Shown here one piece after another: positions 1 through 5,797 of a stretch of DNA of 6,012 nt. This stretch comes from Acidobacteriota bacterium (GTDB lineage Bacteria > Acidobacteriota > UBA6911 > RPQK01 > JAPXNP01). A program made the position numbers and the translations under genes. The stretch lies in contig JAUWTT010000266.1 in the NCBI GenBank assembly GCA_030614585.1, forward strand, positions 1 to 6,012, read 5' to 3'. The number at the start of each line of letters is the position of its first letter. The first letter of the stretch is position 1. Below the pieces are notes generated by a model that saw only the letters and a list, made by a program, of their open reading frames with translations, made no database searches and had not been told where the DNA came from.

Positions 1-34
1 TCAATTCCAGGCAAACAGGTCGAAGCAAACGCTG

Positions 35-1060
35 TTGTATACTGGGAAAACAGGTTTTTCCCTTATGGCAATTCTTGTAATGGCGGGCCTTCTGGCCTTG
101 GTGACGGCTCTGCTGGCAGGTGTGGTTTGGCTTCTGTTGCAGATTTTCAGATTCAGGGGACATGGTCGCCGGACGGCTAAAATCGCTCTAGGCATCTACG
201 CGGCAGCGCTTCCACTGTTACTGTTCTTCGTCTTGCCACTGGTGACTTCATCCTTCATCGCCGGCGCTTCTACCCGTCCGATGGATATGACACTCACGGA
301 GACGCCCTTGGAGCTGGGACGGCATTTTACAACCATTTCATTCCCGAGCCGTGACGGCCTCGCCCTTTCCGCGTGGTACCTGCCAGGAGAAGATTCAAAA
401 CCACCGATCGTGTTCGCTCACGGACTGTTTCGAAATCGTCAGGAAGTTCGAGAGATCGCGTGCCGGATGAATGAATTAGGCTATCCGGGCCTCTTGTTCG
501 ACTTTCGCAATCACGGAAAGAGCGGCAAGGGAGCCACGACACTCGGCCGGTTGGAGCGTTTGGACATTCTGGGGGCCATCGACTTTCTCAAAGGAGCTCA
601 TGGAGCTGACCGGATCTTCTTGCTCGGGATCTCGATGGGAGCAGTCTCCTCTATATTGGCTGCGAGTGAAGACCCCGATTCAGTTGCAGGGATAATCGCC
701 GACAGTCCTTTTGACACATTGCAGAACACCGTGTCTCAGCACGTGTGGCTGTTGCTTGGACTTCCTCGCTTTCCATTTTCCAATCTCTTTGTCTGGAACC
801 TGGAGAGGCTTGGAAAATTCTCAGGGACGGATCTGGACACCGTCAAAGCTTTGAAGTCTCTGAGCAATGTATCTCTTCTTCTCGTATACGGACAGAACGA
901 CCAACGGATGCCCGAAGCGGTGGCTACGCGGCTCTATGACGCCGCCGCAAGTCCGAATAGAAAACTGCTCATCGTGCCCGACGCCGGTCACGGCCGAGCC
1001 TTCAGGACCCAACCAGACAGGTACATCGAAGCAGTGGCTGACTTTGTCTCGACGTTCTGA
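35..1060 (+). CDS. Membrane-anchored alpha/beta hydrolase (serine hydrolase, BEM46/ABHD13-like)
   Basis: Predicted serine hydrolase of the alpha/beta fold; the substrate (an ester, lipid or peptide) cannot be told. Numbering is from the TTG at 35 (341 residues). Two hydrophobic segments, about 11-38 and 52-77, with a basic linker (RGHGRR, 41-46) between them, suggest an N-terminal membrane anchor with the catalytic domain following from about residue 95. Catalytic features visible are the oxyanion-region HG (129-130), the nucleophile elbow GISMG with Ser200, an ADSPF motif (222-226) common in BEM46-type hydrolases, the acid Asp289 in YGQND, and His319 in AGHG. The triad order and spacing are normal, so the enzyme should be active. 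The start is uncertain: the frame stays open to the left edge, TTG at 35 has no clear Shine-Dalgarno, and ATG at 65 (residue 11), directly before the first hydrophobic segment, is at least as likely. The gene is followed by a repeat-bearing gap. Confidence 0.88.
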   Translation: MYTGKTGFSLMAILVMAGLLALVTALLAGVVWLLLQIFRFRGHGRRTAKIALGIYAAALPLLLFFVLPLVTSSFIAGASTRPMDMTLTETPLELGRHFTTISFPSRDGLALSAWYLPGEDSKPPIVFAHGLFRNRQEVREIACRMNELGYPGLLFDFRNHGKSGKGATTLGRLERLDILGAIDFLKGAHGADRIFLLGISMGAVSSILAASEDPDSVAGIIADSPFDTLQNTVSQHVWLLLGLPRFPFSNLFVWNLERLGKFSGTDLDTVKALKSLSNVSLLLVYGQNDQRMPEAVATRLYDAAASPNRKLLIVPDAGHGRAFRTQPDRYIEAVADFVSTF

Positions 1061-1077
1061 TCCGGCGGGATCCCGGA
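1061..1077 (+). other. GC-rich hairpin just after the hydrolase stop
   Basis: TCCGG (1061-1065) pairs with CCGGA (1073-1077) over a 7-base loop, and the same stretch contains the perfect palindrome CGGGATCCCG (1066-1075). It begins directly after the stop codon, as a terminator stem would, but no T-run follows. Intrinsic termination is therefore doubtful. Confidence 0.25.
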
Positions 1078-1080
1078 GGC

Positions 1081-1178
1081 AGTGAGTAGGTGAATGGTAA
1101 ATAGTAAGTAGTGAGTGGTGAGTAGCAAGAAGTAAGTAGTGTCCGCATTCGTCCTTCGTCGTTCGACATTCGTCGTTT
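1081..1178. repeat. Degenerate heptameric tandem repeat array
   Basis: The 98 bases read as fourteen 7-base units in one register. Units from 1081 to about 1143 are variants of AGTGAGT/TGGTGAG (for example TAGTGAG at 1109 and TGGTGAG at 1116). Units from 1144 to 1178 switch to GTCGTTC/GTCCTTC variants (GTCCTTC 1151, GTCGTTC 1158, GACATTC 1165) without losing the 7-base phase. GTCGTTCGACATTCG (1158-1172) matches 12 of 15 bases at 4083-4097 in another gap. No coding potential was recognised here. Confidence 0.8.
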
Positions 1179-1186
1179 CTCATATC

Positions 1187-1198
1187 CCGGGGCCCCGG
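1187..1198. repeat. Perfect 12-bp GC palindrome
   Basis: CCGGGGCCCCGG is its own reverse complement. It lies between the heptad array and the promoter candidate for the DUF2911-like gene. It could be a protein-binding site or a restriction-modification target-like word, but nothing else supports a role. Confidence 0.3.
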
Positions 1199-1206
1199 CA
1201 TGCAAC

Positions 1207-1235
1207 TTGAACGCAATCTCCGCCGCTGCTAAACT
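1207..1235 (+). promoter_or_regulatory. Candidate sigma70-type promoter for the DUF2911-like gene
   Basis: TTGAAC (1207-1212) and TAAACT (1230-1235) are separated by 17 bases. Each matches the housekeeping -35/-10 consensus at 4 of 6 positions. Transcription would begin near 1242, giving a leader of about 59 bases before the ATG at 1301. The segment is the only non-repetitive stretch in the gap, which fits a promoter, but the match is modest. Confidence 0.35.
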
Positions 1236-1286
1236 CGGTCACCATTCTTTCTTCCCAATTGAGTGAAAACAACAACGGCTATTTCC

Positions 1287-1292
1287 AAGGAG
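1287..1292 (+). promoter_or_regulatory. Strong Shine-Dalgarno site deciding the start at 1301
   Basis: AAGGAG stands 8 bases before ATG 1301. It settles the start in favour of 1301 over the upstream in-frame TTG at 1259, which would also place 14 polar residues ahead of the signal peptide. Confidence 0.85.
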
Positions 1293-1300
1293 ACCCACTT

Positions 1301-1804
1301 ATGAAGAGAAATTTCATTCTGTTCCTCGTCTTTGCTGCGACAACTATGGTGCTTGTTGCCCATCCGCATCTTCAGAAATCGATCGACGTAAAGATCGGTG
1401 AGGTTGAGGCGAAACTCAGTTTTTACACTTCTCCTGCCAACCCGGAACATGTAAAGAATGCTGAAGTTGGCAAGTTCAGCACAGGCTATGCCCGCCTGGC
1501 ACTCTCCTCAAACCTCACAGTGGGAGGACAGACAATTCCTGCAGGCGACTACACGGTAGGGGCCATTCGAGACGGTGAAAAAGACTGGACAATGGTTCTG
1601 CTGCCAGGAAAACTCGGGTATGACGATACCCCGGACGTCTCTAAAGTGCTCAAACTCAAATCTTCGTTCTCTTCTTCAGAGGGCAACGCGGGGCATGTCG
1701 ACTACAACATTTCTCCGGGCCACGGTGCAATGACTGGGCGAGCCGTCCTGGTCTGGCGTTATGGAACCCTTTACCTGGCAGGCGCCTTAACTGACGCGGA
1801 GTGA
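1301..1804 (+). CDS. Small secreted DUF2911-like protein
   Basis: A 167-residue protein with an N-terminal signal peptide: basic MKRN, a hydrophobic core to about residue 19, and likely cleavage after VLVA (17-20). The mature protein should be periplasmic or extracytoplasmic. The central motif IPAGDYTVGAIRDGEKDW (79-96) resembles the core of DUF2911 proteins, where a G-x-x-I-P-A-G-x-Y-x-h strand pair is followed by a W-T-h-h strand (WTMVL here, 96-100). Upstream, KIGEVEAKLSFYTSP (31-45) fits the family's opening beta strands, and the C-terminal VLVWRYGTLYL (149-159) its closing ones. The family has no established biochemical function. Cysteines are absent and there is no lipobox, so it is not a lipoprotein. 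The gene has its own promoter candidate and a strong ribosome site, and it converges on the 627-aa gene across a repeat element. The DUF2911 match is from memory of the motif and is moderately sure. Confidence 0.85.
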   Translation: MKRNFILFLVFAATTMVLVAHPHLQKSIDVKIGEVEAKLSFYTSPANPEHVKNAEVGKFSTGYARLALSSNLTVGGQTIPAGDYTVGAIRDGEKDWTMVLLPGKLGYDDTPDVSKVLKLKSSFSSSEGNAGHVDYNISPGHGAMTGRAVLVWRYGTLYLAGALTDAE

Positions 1805-1808
1805 GGCA

Positions 1809-1835
1809 AATGTCAAATGACAAATGTCAAGTGTC
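1809..1835 (+). repeat. Left arm of the 27-bp perfect inverted repeat
   Basis: It pairs base for base with 1985-2011. The arm consists of near-identical heptads, AATGTCA, AATGACA and AATGTCA, then AGTGTC. The match stops at 1808/2012 outside and at 1836/1984 inside. Confidence 0.95.
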
Positions 1836-1984
1836 GAACCGGTGAACGGTTATCGGTAACGGGTGAACGCTAAGGATCGTCGCGTTTGGGGGGCGACGTC
1901 TTCTTGGTGTACTTGGTGCCTTGGTGGTGAATCTTGTTAACCGATTACCGTTGACCGCTAACCGCTTCGTTCGCGCGACCATTT

Positions 1985-2011
1985 GACACTTGACATTTGT
2001 CATTTGACATT
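1985..2011 (-). repeat. Right arm of the 27-bp perfect inverted repeat
   Basis: It is the exact reverse complement of 1809-1835, with 149 bases between the arms. The heptad register continues from 1937 to 2013 and ends one base before the complement of the TAG stop of the 627-aa gene. Confidence 0.95.
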
Positions 2012-2013
2012 CC

Positions 2014-3897
2014 CTAGAGTTGGTCCGCTAGCTCTTCACGTCCCCAGACGGCTTCAAGATCTCCTGTGAGCACTACGGCTGACTTTCTGTGCTCAGGAGG
2101 ACAGAGCAAATGGAGGTAGAGGAAGGCCGGAACATTGAACCGATTGCCCACCAACTCGAGGAGTTGAGCCCTGTTTCCAGCCTTCCATGCTGCAGCAACT
2201 CGCAAGAACGATTTTGCCGAGCGGTAGGCCGAACTTACCATCAAGCGCTCCTCTCGGGTCCTCCCGGCCAGGGGATACCGAGAGGCGAGGTGTCCCTGGA
2301 CTGGATCCACGTCAAAACACTTCCGCACCTCGCGATAGTCGATCCAATCTCTCCAAAACGTCTTCTTGCCATATCTTTCGGGCTCTGAGAACGAGAATGA
2401 TCTCACCAGTGCGTCCCATCGTTCGGGCTCATCTGCCTGAATGACCGTCTCAAGCCCTCTCAACGTGAAGGCAGTGGCCCAGGTAGCACGAATGCTGCGA
2501 GGAAACTGTTGTGCAGCGGGCAGCGTAAATCGGGGAATGCTGCTCGTCTTCAGGGCTGCTTTCAGAAACTCAACAAGCCGGCTACGACTCATCTCTCCGT
2601 CGCGACCGTGGACCCAAAGTAGATCCTCCTCCTGGATCTCCCCTTCAATGACATGCCAAATCAGCTTCAGCAACTGAATCTCGCTCCATTTGTGTCCGCG
2701 CTTTTCTCGAGTGACTGACTCTTCGATGAGAACGTTACCGCGTGGGTCCACCTCAACGACGAAGCCTTTCCGTTGCTCTGTCGTCTGTCCCAGGTGCAGC
2801 CTATCGAAGAAGTTCAGCATGACGTTGAAACGGCGCCCCTCGATCTTCTCCAGTCGACTGCGTACCTTGATCCCCTCCCGGGGTCTGACGTGCCCTCCTT
2901 CGAGCAATAGTTCGTAATCGGCGAGAAAGTGCTGCCTGGTGGGCCTCTTCCACTCAGCCTGAAGCAACGACTTGACGTGTTTCCAGCGCTCATAATCGAG
3001 AACCAGGGCTATTTCTATTCGCCTGGCCAGAGCTTGTTCAAGTCTCCGATCCAGAGGCTCCAGTAGCGGTCGGACCAGCCGTTTAGAGACCTTGACCCCC
3101 ACGCGGTCCTTAAATGTCACTTTTGCTTCAAAGCCGGTCTGGTACTGGATTCCCCGCTCTTCCAGCAACGAATACTTAACCCGGTTGCGCCGTTTGGAAA
3201 GCCGTATCGCAAATCGTCCTGACTTTGACACCTGCAGGTCTGCACGGGCCTTGGCTCCAAGGCTTAAGGCACCCGTTGCCTTCAGCAGCTTCTCCGCGGT
3301 CCCTATTCCCCAACCCCTGACCGCACTCCAGCTCAAATCAAGAGAGAATCGAACTTTGCCCTTCCAGGTCCAGTGGACAACCTGACCTTCAGGCATTGCC
3401 CAGACACTTTCCGGCTCGAACGGACTGGGACATTGTCTCCAAGCCTCGAGGAGGCTGTTTCTGGTACTTTCGCCTCGCTTGAACAGTGCGACCCAGGACT
3501 GGCTCATCTGCGAACCTCCGTCCACTCTGAAAAACAGGTCCGCCGGCCCGAGGCTTCCCTCACCATGCATCGATACTTCGACAGTCCATTGAACCGCAAA
3601 GTGTTCTTTAGGAACCCGATAGTTTCCTAAGAAAGCGTTTCCAGGTTGGAGAATGAGGGCCCGAATCCTGCCTTCCGGCGCTAGTTTCCAACGCAGACCC
3701 GGTAGGAATTCCCCTCGCAGGCTCCGCTTCGCTCTGAAAACCAACTCCAGGGGTTTCTCTCCTTTGAAGAGGCCCCAGGGAGTCGCGTTCCGCTGCTGCT
3801 GCGTTGGTCCTGCTTCTAATCGCAGACTGACTTTCGCGCCTTCAACAAACCGGGAATACCCGCCTTCCAACCTCCACAACAACGACGCCTTTGGCAT
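2014..3897 (-). CDS. 627-residue protein of unknown function
   Basis: I do not recognise a family. The protein has no signal peptide, no membrane segment and only three cysteines (156, 527, 599), so it is probably cytoplasmic. It is rich in Arg, Lys and Trp. Residues 1-190 read as mainly beta strands (for example VSLRLEAG 23-30, LELVFRAKR 50-58). Residues 200-300 mix strands with a very basic stretch (SKRRNRVKYSLLEERG, 234-249) and a long amphipathic helix (about 274-313, with Leu spaced every 3-4 residues). Residues 325-395 are again strand-like, with a DPRGNVLIEE turn (384-393). Residues 403-627 are mostly helical. The start is well fixed: ATG 3897 is the first start codon after an in-frame TAA only 12 bases upstream, although no good Shine-Dalgarno precedes it. 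The gene lies 229 bp downstream of the radical SAM gene on the same strand. An intact frame of this length shows it is real. Confidence 0.85.
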   Translation of the reverse strand: MPKASLLWRLEGGYSRFVEGAKVSLRLEAGPTQQQRNATPWGLFKGEKPLELVFRAKRSLRGEFLPGLRWKLAPEGRIRALILQPGNAFLGNYRVPKEHFAVQWTVEVSMHGEGSLGPADLFFRVDGGSQMSQSWVALFKRGESTRNSLLEAWRQCPSPFEPESVWAMPEGQVVHWTWKGKVRFSLDLSWSAVRGWGIGTAEKLLKATGALSLGAKARADLQVSKSGRFAIRLSKRRNRVKYSLLEERGIQYQTGFEAKVTFKDRVGVKVSKRLVRPLLEPLDRRLEQALARRIEIALVLDYERWKHVKSLLQAEWKRPTRQHFLADYELLLEGGHVRPREGIKVRSRLEKIEGRRFNVMLNFFDRLHLGQTTEQRKGFVVEVDPRGNVLIEESVTREKRGHKWSEIQLLKLIWHVIEGEIQEEDLLWVHGRDGEMSRSRLVEFLKAALKTSSIPRFTLPAAQQFPRSIRATWATAFTLRGLETVIQADEPERWDALVRSFSFSEPERYGKKTFWRDWIDYREVRKCFDVDPVQGHLASRYPLAGRTREERLMVSSAYRSAKSFLRVAAAWKAGNRAQLLELVGNRFNVPAFLYLHLLCPPEHRKSAVVLTGDLEAVWGREELADQL

Positions 3898-3943
3898 GAC
3901 ACGAGGTTACGAGCCTTGACTGACATTAGGGGCGAAGGCTAAG

Positions 3944-3964
3944 TTCGAAGCTCGAAATCCGAAA
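3944..3964. repeat. Short heptad run in the start-proximal gap
   Basis: Three 7-base units (TTCGAAG, CTCGAAA, TCCGAAA) lie about 50 bases upstream of the start of the 627-aa gene. They belong to a different sequence family from the other arrays but have the same period. Confidence 0.5.
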
Positions 3965-3985
3965 CACCTCAACTCGGATAATGCA

Positions 3986-4066
3986 AACCACTAAGTCACA
4001 AAGGACACCAAGACAAACACACTAATCTGAGTGTTTCTTAGTGCGCTTGGTGTCTTGGTGGTGAAT
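3986..4066. repeat. Repeat block of CACTAAG / ACACCAAG / CTTGGTG words, partly self-complementary
   Basis: CACTAAG (3989-3995) is complementary to CTTAGTG (4037-4043), GACACCAAG (4004-4012) to CTTGGTGTC (4046-4054), and AAACAC (4015-4020) to GTGTTT (4031-4036). The pairs cross each other, so this is a set of shuffled complementary words rather than one hairpin. CTTGGTGGTGAAT (4054-4066) is repeated exactly at 1920-1932, and CTTGGTGT (4046-4053) at 1903-1910, linking this gap to the convergent one. Confidence 0.75.
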
Positions 4067-4078
4067 TCATAATTCACC
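4060..4078 (-). other. Hairpin, 8-bp perfect stem with 3-base loop
   Basis: GGTGAATT (4060-4067) pairs with AATTCACC (4071-4078) across CAT. It lies downstream of the radical SAM stop in the transcript and directly abuts a second hairpin. The stem is AT-rich and no U-run follows, so it may be an RNA processing or stability element more than a terminator. Confidence 0.5.
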
Positions 4079-4103
4079 CTTTGTCGTTCGCACTTCGACA
4101 AAG
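4079..4103 (-). other. Hairpin, 8-bp perfect stem with 9-base loop
   Basis: CTTTGTCG (4079-4086) pairs with CGACAAAG (4096-4103). It begins about 24 bases after the radical SAM stop and abuts the hairpin at 4060-4078, giving two stems end to end. It could be a 3'-end structure for that transcript. Its sequence resembles the GTCGTTCGACATTCG word at 1158-1172. Confidence 0.5.
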
Positions 4104-4138
4104 CCCCAAGACCCAAGACCCGACCCTCAAGCCTCAGG
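4104..4138 (-). repeat. Heptad array that overlaps the 3' end of the radical SAM gene
   Basis: Read on the minus strand, it is five 7-base units starting CCTGAGG, CTTGAGG and ending CTTGGGT, CTTGGGG. The first two units lie in the coding frame: they encode the terminal Pro-Glu-Ala, and the TGA stop is inside the second unit. The 16 bases at 4105-4120 are the exact reverse complement of 5743-5758 on the far side of the gene. Confidence 0.8.
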
Positions 4139-5599
4139 CCCCCGCGAGACCTTCTCCCGGAGATACATCGGCTCAAATGTATACGTTTCTTTCCTCCACG
4201 AGAGCATTTTCAGTTTCCTCAGGCTGGCGAGGATCACCTCTCGATGCTTGAAAGACGCTCCCAAGAGGTATTTGGCTATCTTCGGCCGGCCATAGAACTT
4301 CATATAAGCGAGGCGCTGAAGTTGAAGCAGCCGCTTTCCTGAAACGTGTCTTCTTTCGAAGGCGATCTGATCGCTCGTGAGCGTATCCCAGTTGATCCCG
4401 TCCAGTTTCAAGAGATCCTGGTCGAGCAGATCGTGGAAGATCCGGGTCCCTGGAATGGGGATGACAATGTTGAAATTGGCTCTTTTCAGAGGGAGCGAGC
4501 AGGCAAACTTGATGGTCTGGTGAATTTCTGCTTCCGTCTCATCCAGGAATCCGATCATGAAGTATCCCGTCAACTTGATACCGCTGCAGTCGGCAATCAT
4601 CGCAGCTTTTTCCCGAATCTTATCGACCGTGACTCGCTTGTCAATAAGCTTCTGAATTCTGGAAGTTCCAGACTCGATTCCAACCGCTAATGCTTCGCAC
4701 CCTGCCTCTTCCATGGCTTGCAGCAGTTCAGGAAAGAGCGAGTCGATCCTGACACCGTTCGGGCAGTCCCACCGCAAGTCCAGTCCCGCATCGACGAGTG
4801 CCTCACACATTGCGTAAACGTACTTCTTGTTCAGAGTGAACTCATCGTCGAGAATACTGAAGCGAGAGATTCCGTACCTGGATTTCAGAAGCCTGAGCTC
4901 CTCCACTACATGCTCCGGGCTCCGGTGGCGAAGCTTCTTGCCGGATAGACTGGGAGCATTGCAATAGGTACAGGGGAAAGGGCAGCCCCGAGTAGTGATT
5001 AACGGATAGTATTCATCCCAAATGAAGCCGGGATAGGAACTCGGATCGACCAAATCCCAGGCTGGAACACCGAATCGGTCGAGATCAAATCCAAAACCCG
5101 GATCATTACAGACGATTCCTTCCTCAGCCGCATTCCTCCACACAAGCCCCGGAATTTCCGCAAGAAGATTCTCCGGAATCCCCGTACGATATTCACGGAA
5201 TAAGGTCAGAAGTTGAGGCAGTCCTTCTTCCGCTTCTGCGCTCCAGGCGAAATCCATGTGAGGCATGTTGCCGAGCACGAATTCCGGAAGTGCCGAGGGC
5301 TGAGGCCCTCCCGTCAGCGTCAGGATATTGGGATTGACACCTTTAACGATCTCCGAGTGATAACGGACGTAGTTGTGGTCACGGCTATAGCAACGGAATC
5401 CAATGACATCGAATTCGCCGTCTCGAACAAAGTCCCTGAAATCGCTAAAGGAGAGATCCTCCTTAGGACAATCGAGCAGTGTGACGTCGTAGCCCTGCCC
5501 CCTCAGAGCCGTTCCCAGGTACAGGATGCCCAGATCAGGAGCAATTTGATAATTCGTTCCCTCCCGAATGGGAAGAACCAAGAGTACTTTCAATGCCAT
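4127..5599 (-). CDS. B12-binding-domain radical SAM enzyme
   Basis: A 490-residue radical SAM protein of the cobalamin-binding (BchE-like) architecture. Residues 1-135 form a B12-binding Rossmann domain: MALKVLLVLP strand, LGILYLGTALRGQGYDV (23-39), and LTGGPQPSALPE (95-106). No DxHxxG cobalt-ligand motif is seen, and the usual GEGE is replaced by SAEAEE (120-125). The radical SAM domain carries the 4Fe-4S motif CPFPCTYC (Cys206, Cys210, Cys213), the SAM-contact segment GIESG (307-311), YFMIGFLDET (346-355) and PIPGT (381-385). This is a complete core, so a radical reaction such as methylation, cyclisation or rearrangement is expected; the substrate is unknown. About 100 C-terminal residues (from 390) are basic and typical of the class. 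ATG 5599 is chosen because the opening strand starts right there, though no Shine-Dalgarno precedes it. The last codons fall in a repeat array. Confidence 0.92.
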   Translation of the reverse strand: MALKVLLVLPIREGTNYQIAPDLGILYLGTALRGQGYDVTLLDCPKEDLSFSDFRDFVRDGEFDVIGFRCYSRDHNYVRYHSEIVKGVNPNILTLTGGPQPSALPEFVLGNMPHMDFAWSAEAEEGLPQLLTLFREYRTGIPENLLAEIPGLVWRNAAEEGIVCNDPGFGFDLDRFGVPAWDLVDPSSYPGFIWDEYYPLITTRGCPFPCTYCNAPSLSGKKLRHRSPEHVVEELRLLKSRYGISRFSILDDEFTLNKKYVYAMCEALVDAGLDLRWDCPNGVRIDSLFPELLQAMEEAGCEALAVGIESGTSRIQKLIDKRVTVDKIREKAAMIADCSGIKLTGYFMIGFLDETEAEIHQTIKFACSLPLKRANFNIVIPIPGTRIFHDLLDQDLLKLDGINWDTLTSDQIAFERRHVSGKRLLQLQRLAYMKFYGRPKIAKYLLGASFKHREVILASLRKLKMLSWRKETYTFEPMYLREKVSRGPEA

Positions 5600-5622
5600 G
5601 GATACTGTTTTGGAATCAAGCC

Positions 5623-5652
5623 ATTTTGGCGAATTTCTGCAAGTTGCGTCAA
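5623..5652 (-). promoter_or_regulatory. Weak promoter candidate for the radical SAM gene
   Basis: On the minus strand, TTGACG (5652-5647) and CAAAAT (5628-5623) are 18 bases apart. They match 5 of 6 (first five positions TTGAC) and 4 of 6 consensus bases. Transcription would start near 5616, leaving a leader of about 17 bases without a Shine-Dalgarno. The candidate borders the repeat region, where such words can arise by chance. Confidence 0.25.
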
Positions 5653-5657
5653 GTCAA

Positions 5658-5789
5658 GAGTCTCGGGGTCTCGAAGTCTCGGGGGTCGGCGGAGGATAAC
5701 CTTCCAGGTTGTCTCTTGAAGGATGCGGTCTCGAAGTCTCGAGGTCTTGGGTCTTGGGTGCAAGGGTCAGGTGTCAGTGGGAACTGGAA
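5658..5789. repeat. Degenerate 7-8-base repeat array with a duplicated 15-mer
   Basis: GGTCTCGAAGTCTCG occurs at 5667-5681 and again at 5727-5741, exactly 60 bases apart, with a less repetitive 45-base spacer. GTCTC words recur every 8 bases (5660, 5668, 5676; 5728, 5736). From 5744 the phase becomes 7, with TGGGTCT, TGGGTGC, AAGGGTC, and later AGGTGTC at 5769. The bases 5743-5758 are the reverse complement of 4105-4120. Confidence 0.8.
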
Positions 5790-5797
5790 ACAGGCCC

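Larger units (their letters stand above)
1805..2013. repeat. 209-bp repeat element filling the convergent gap, with 27-bp perfect inverted ends
   Basis: The element occupies the whole space between the stop codons of two convergent genes. The 27 bases at 1809-1835 are the exact reverse complement of 1985-2011. Both arms are built of 7-base units (AATGTCA-type on the left, ACATTTG-type on the right). Inward of the arms lie further heptads of the TATCGGT/ATTACCG kind (about 1836-1870 and 1937-1964), which pair imperfectly with each other. The middle holds a small stem CGTCGC/GCGACG (1878-1883 with 1893-1898) and three CTTGGTG words (1903-1927). No open reading frame of note and no clear target-site duplication is visible. 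Confidence 0.85.

Noticed and set aside
821..1216. Minus-strand open frame of 131 codons across the hydrolase end and the first gap
   Set aside because: Part is antisense to the hydrolase, including the His active-site region, and the rest translates the heptad array into low-complexity Thr/His/Ser residues.
1259..1300. Longer start (TTG 1259) for the DUF2911-like gene
   Set aside because: A strong AAGGAG 8 bases before ATG 1301 and a signal peptide starting at that Met favour 1301.
1805..2013. Insertion sequence remnant or intrinsic terminator
   Set aside because: No transposase fragment or target-site duplication is visible. The 27-bp arms are 149 bases apart and lack a T-run, so a classic terminator does not fit.
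3991..4176. Minus-strand 61-codon open frame after the radical SAM stop
   Set aside because: It overlaps the end of the radical SAM gene in another frame and otherwise translates repeat words; there is no ribosome site or family resemblance.
5213..5719. Plus-strand open frame of 168 codons
   Set aside because: It lies antisense to the radical SAM gene for most of its length, has no family-like motifs, and its end runs into repeat DNA. The minus-strand protein has clear catalytic motifs.
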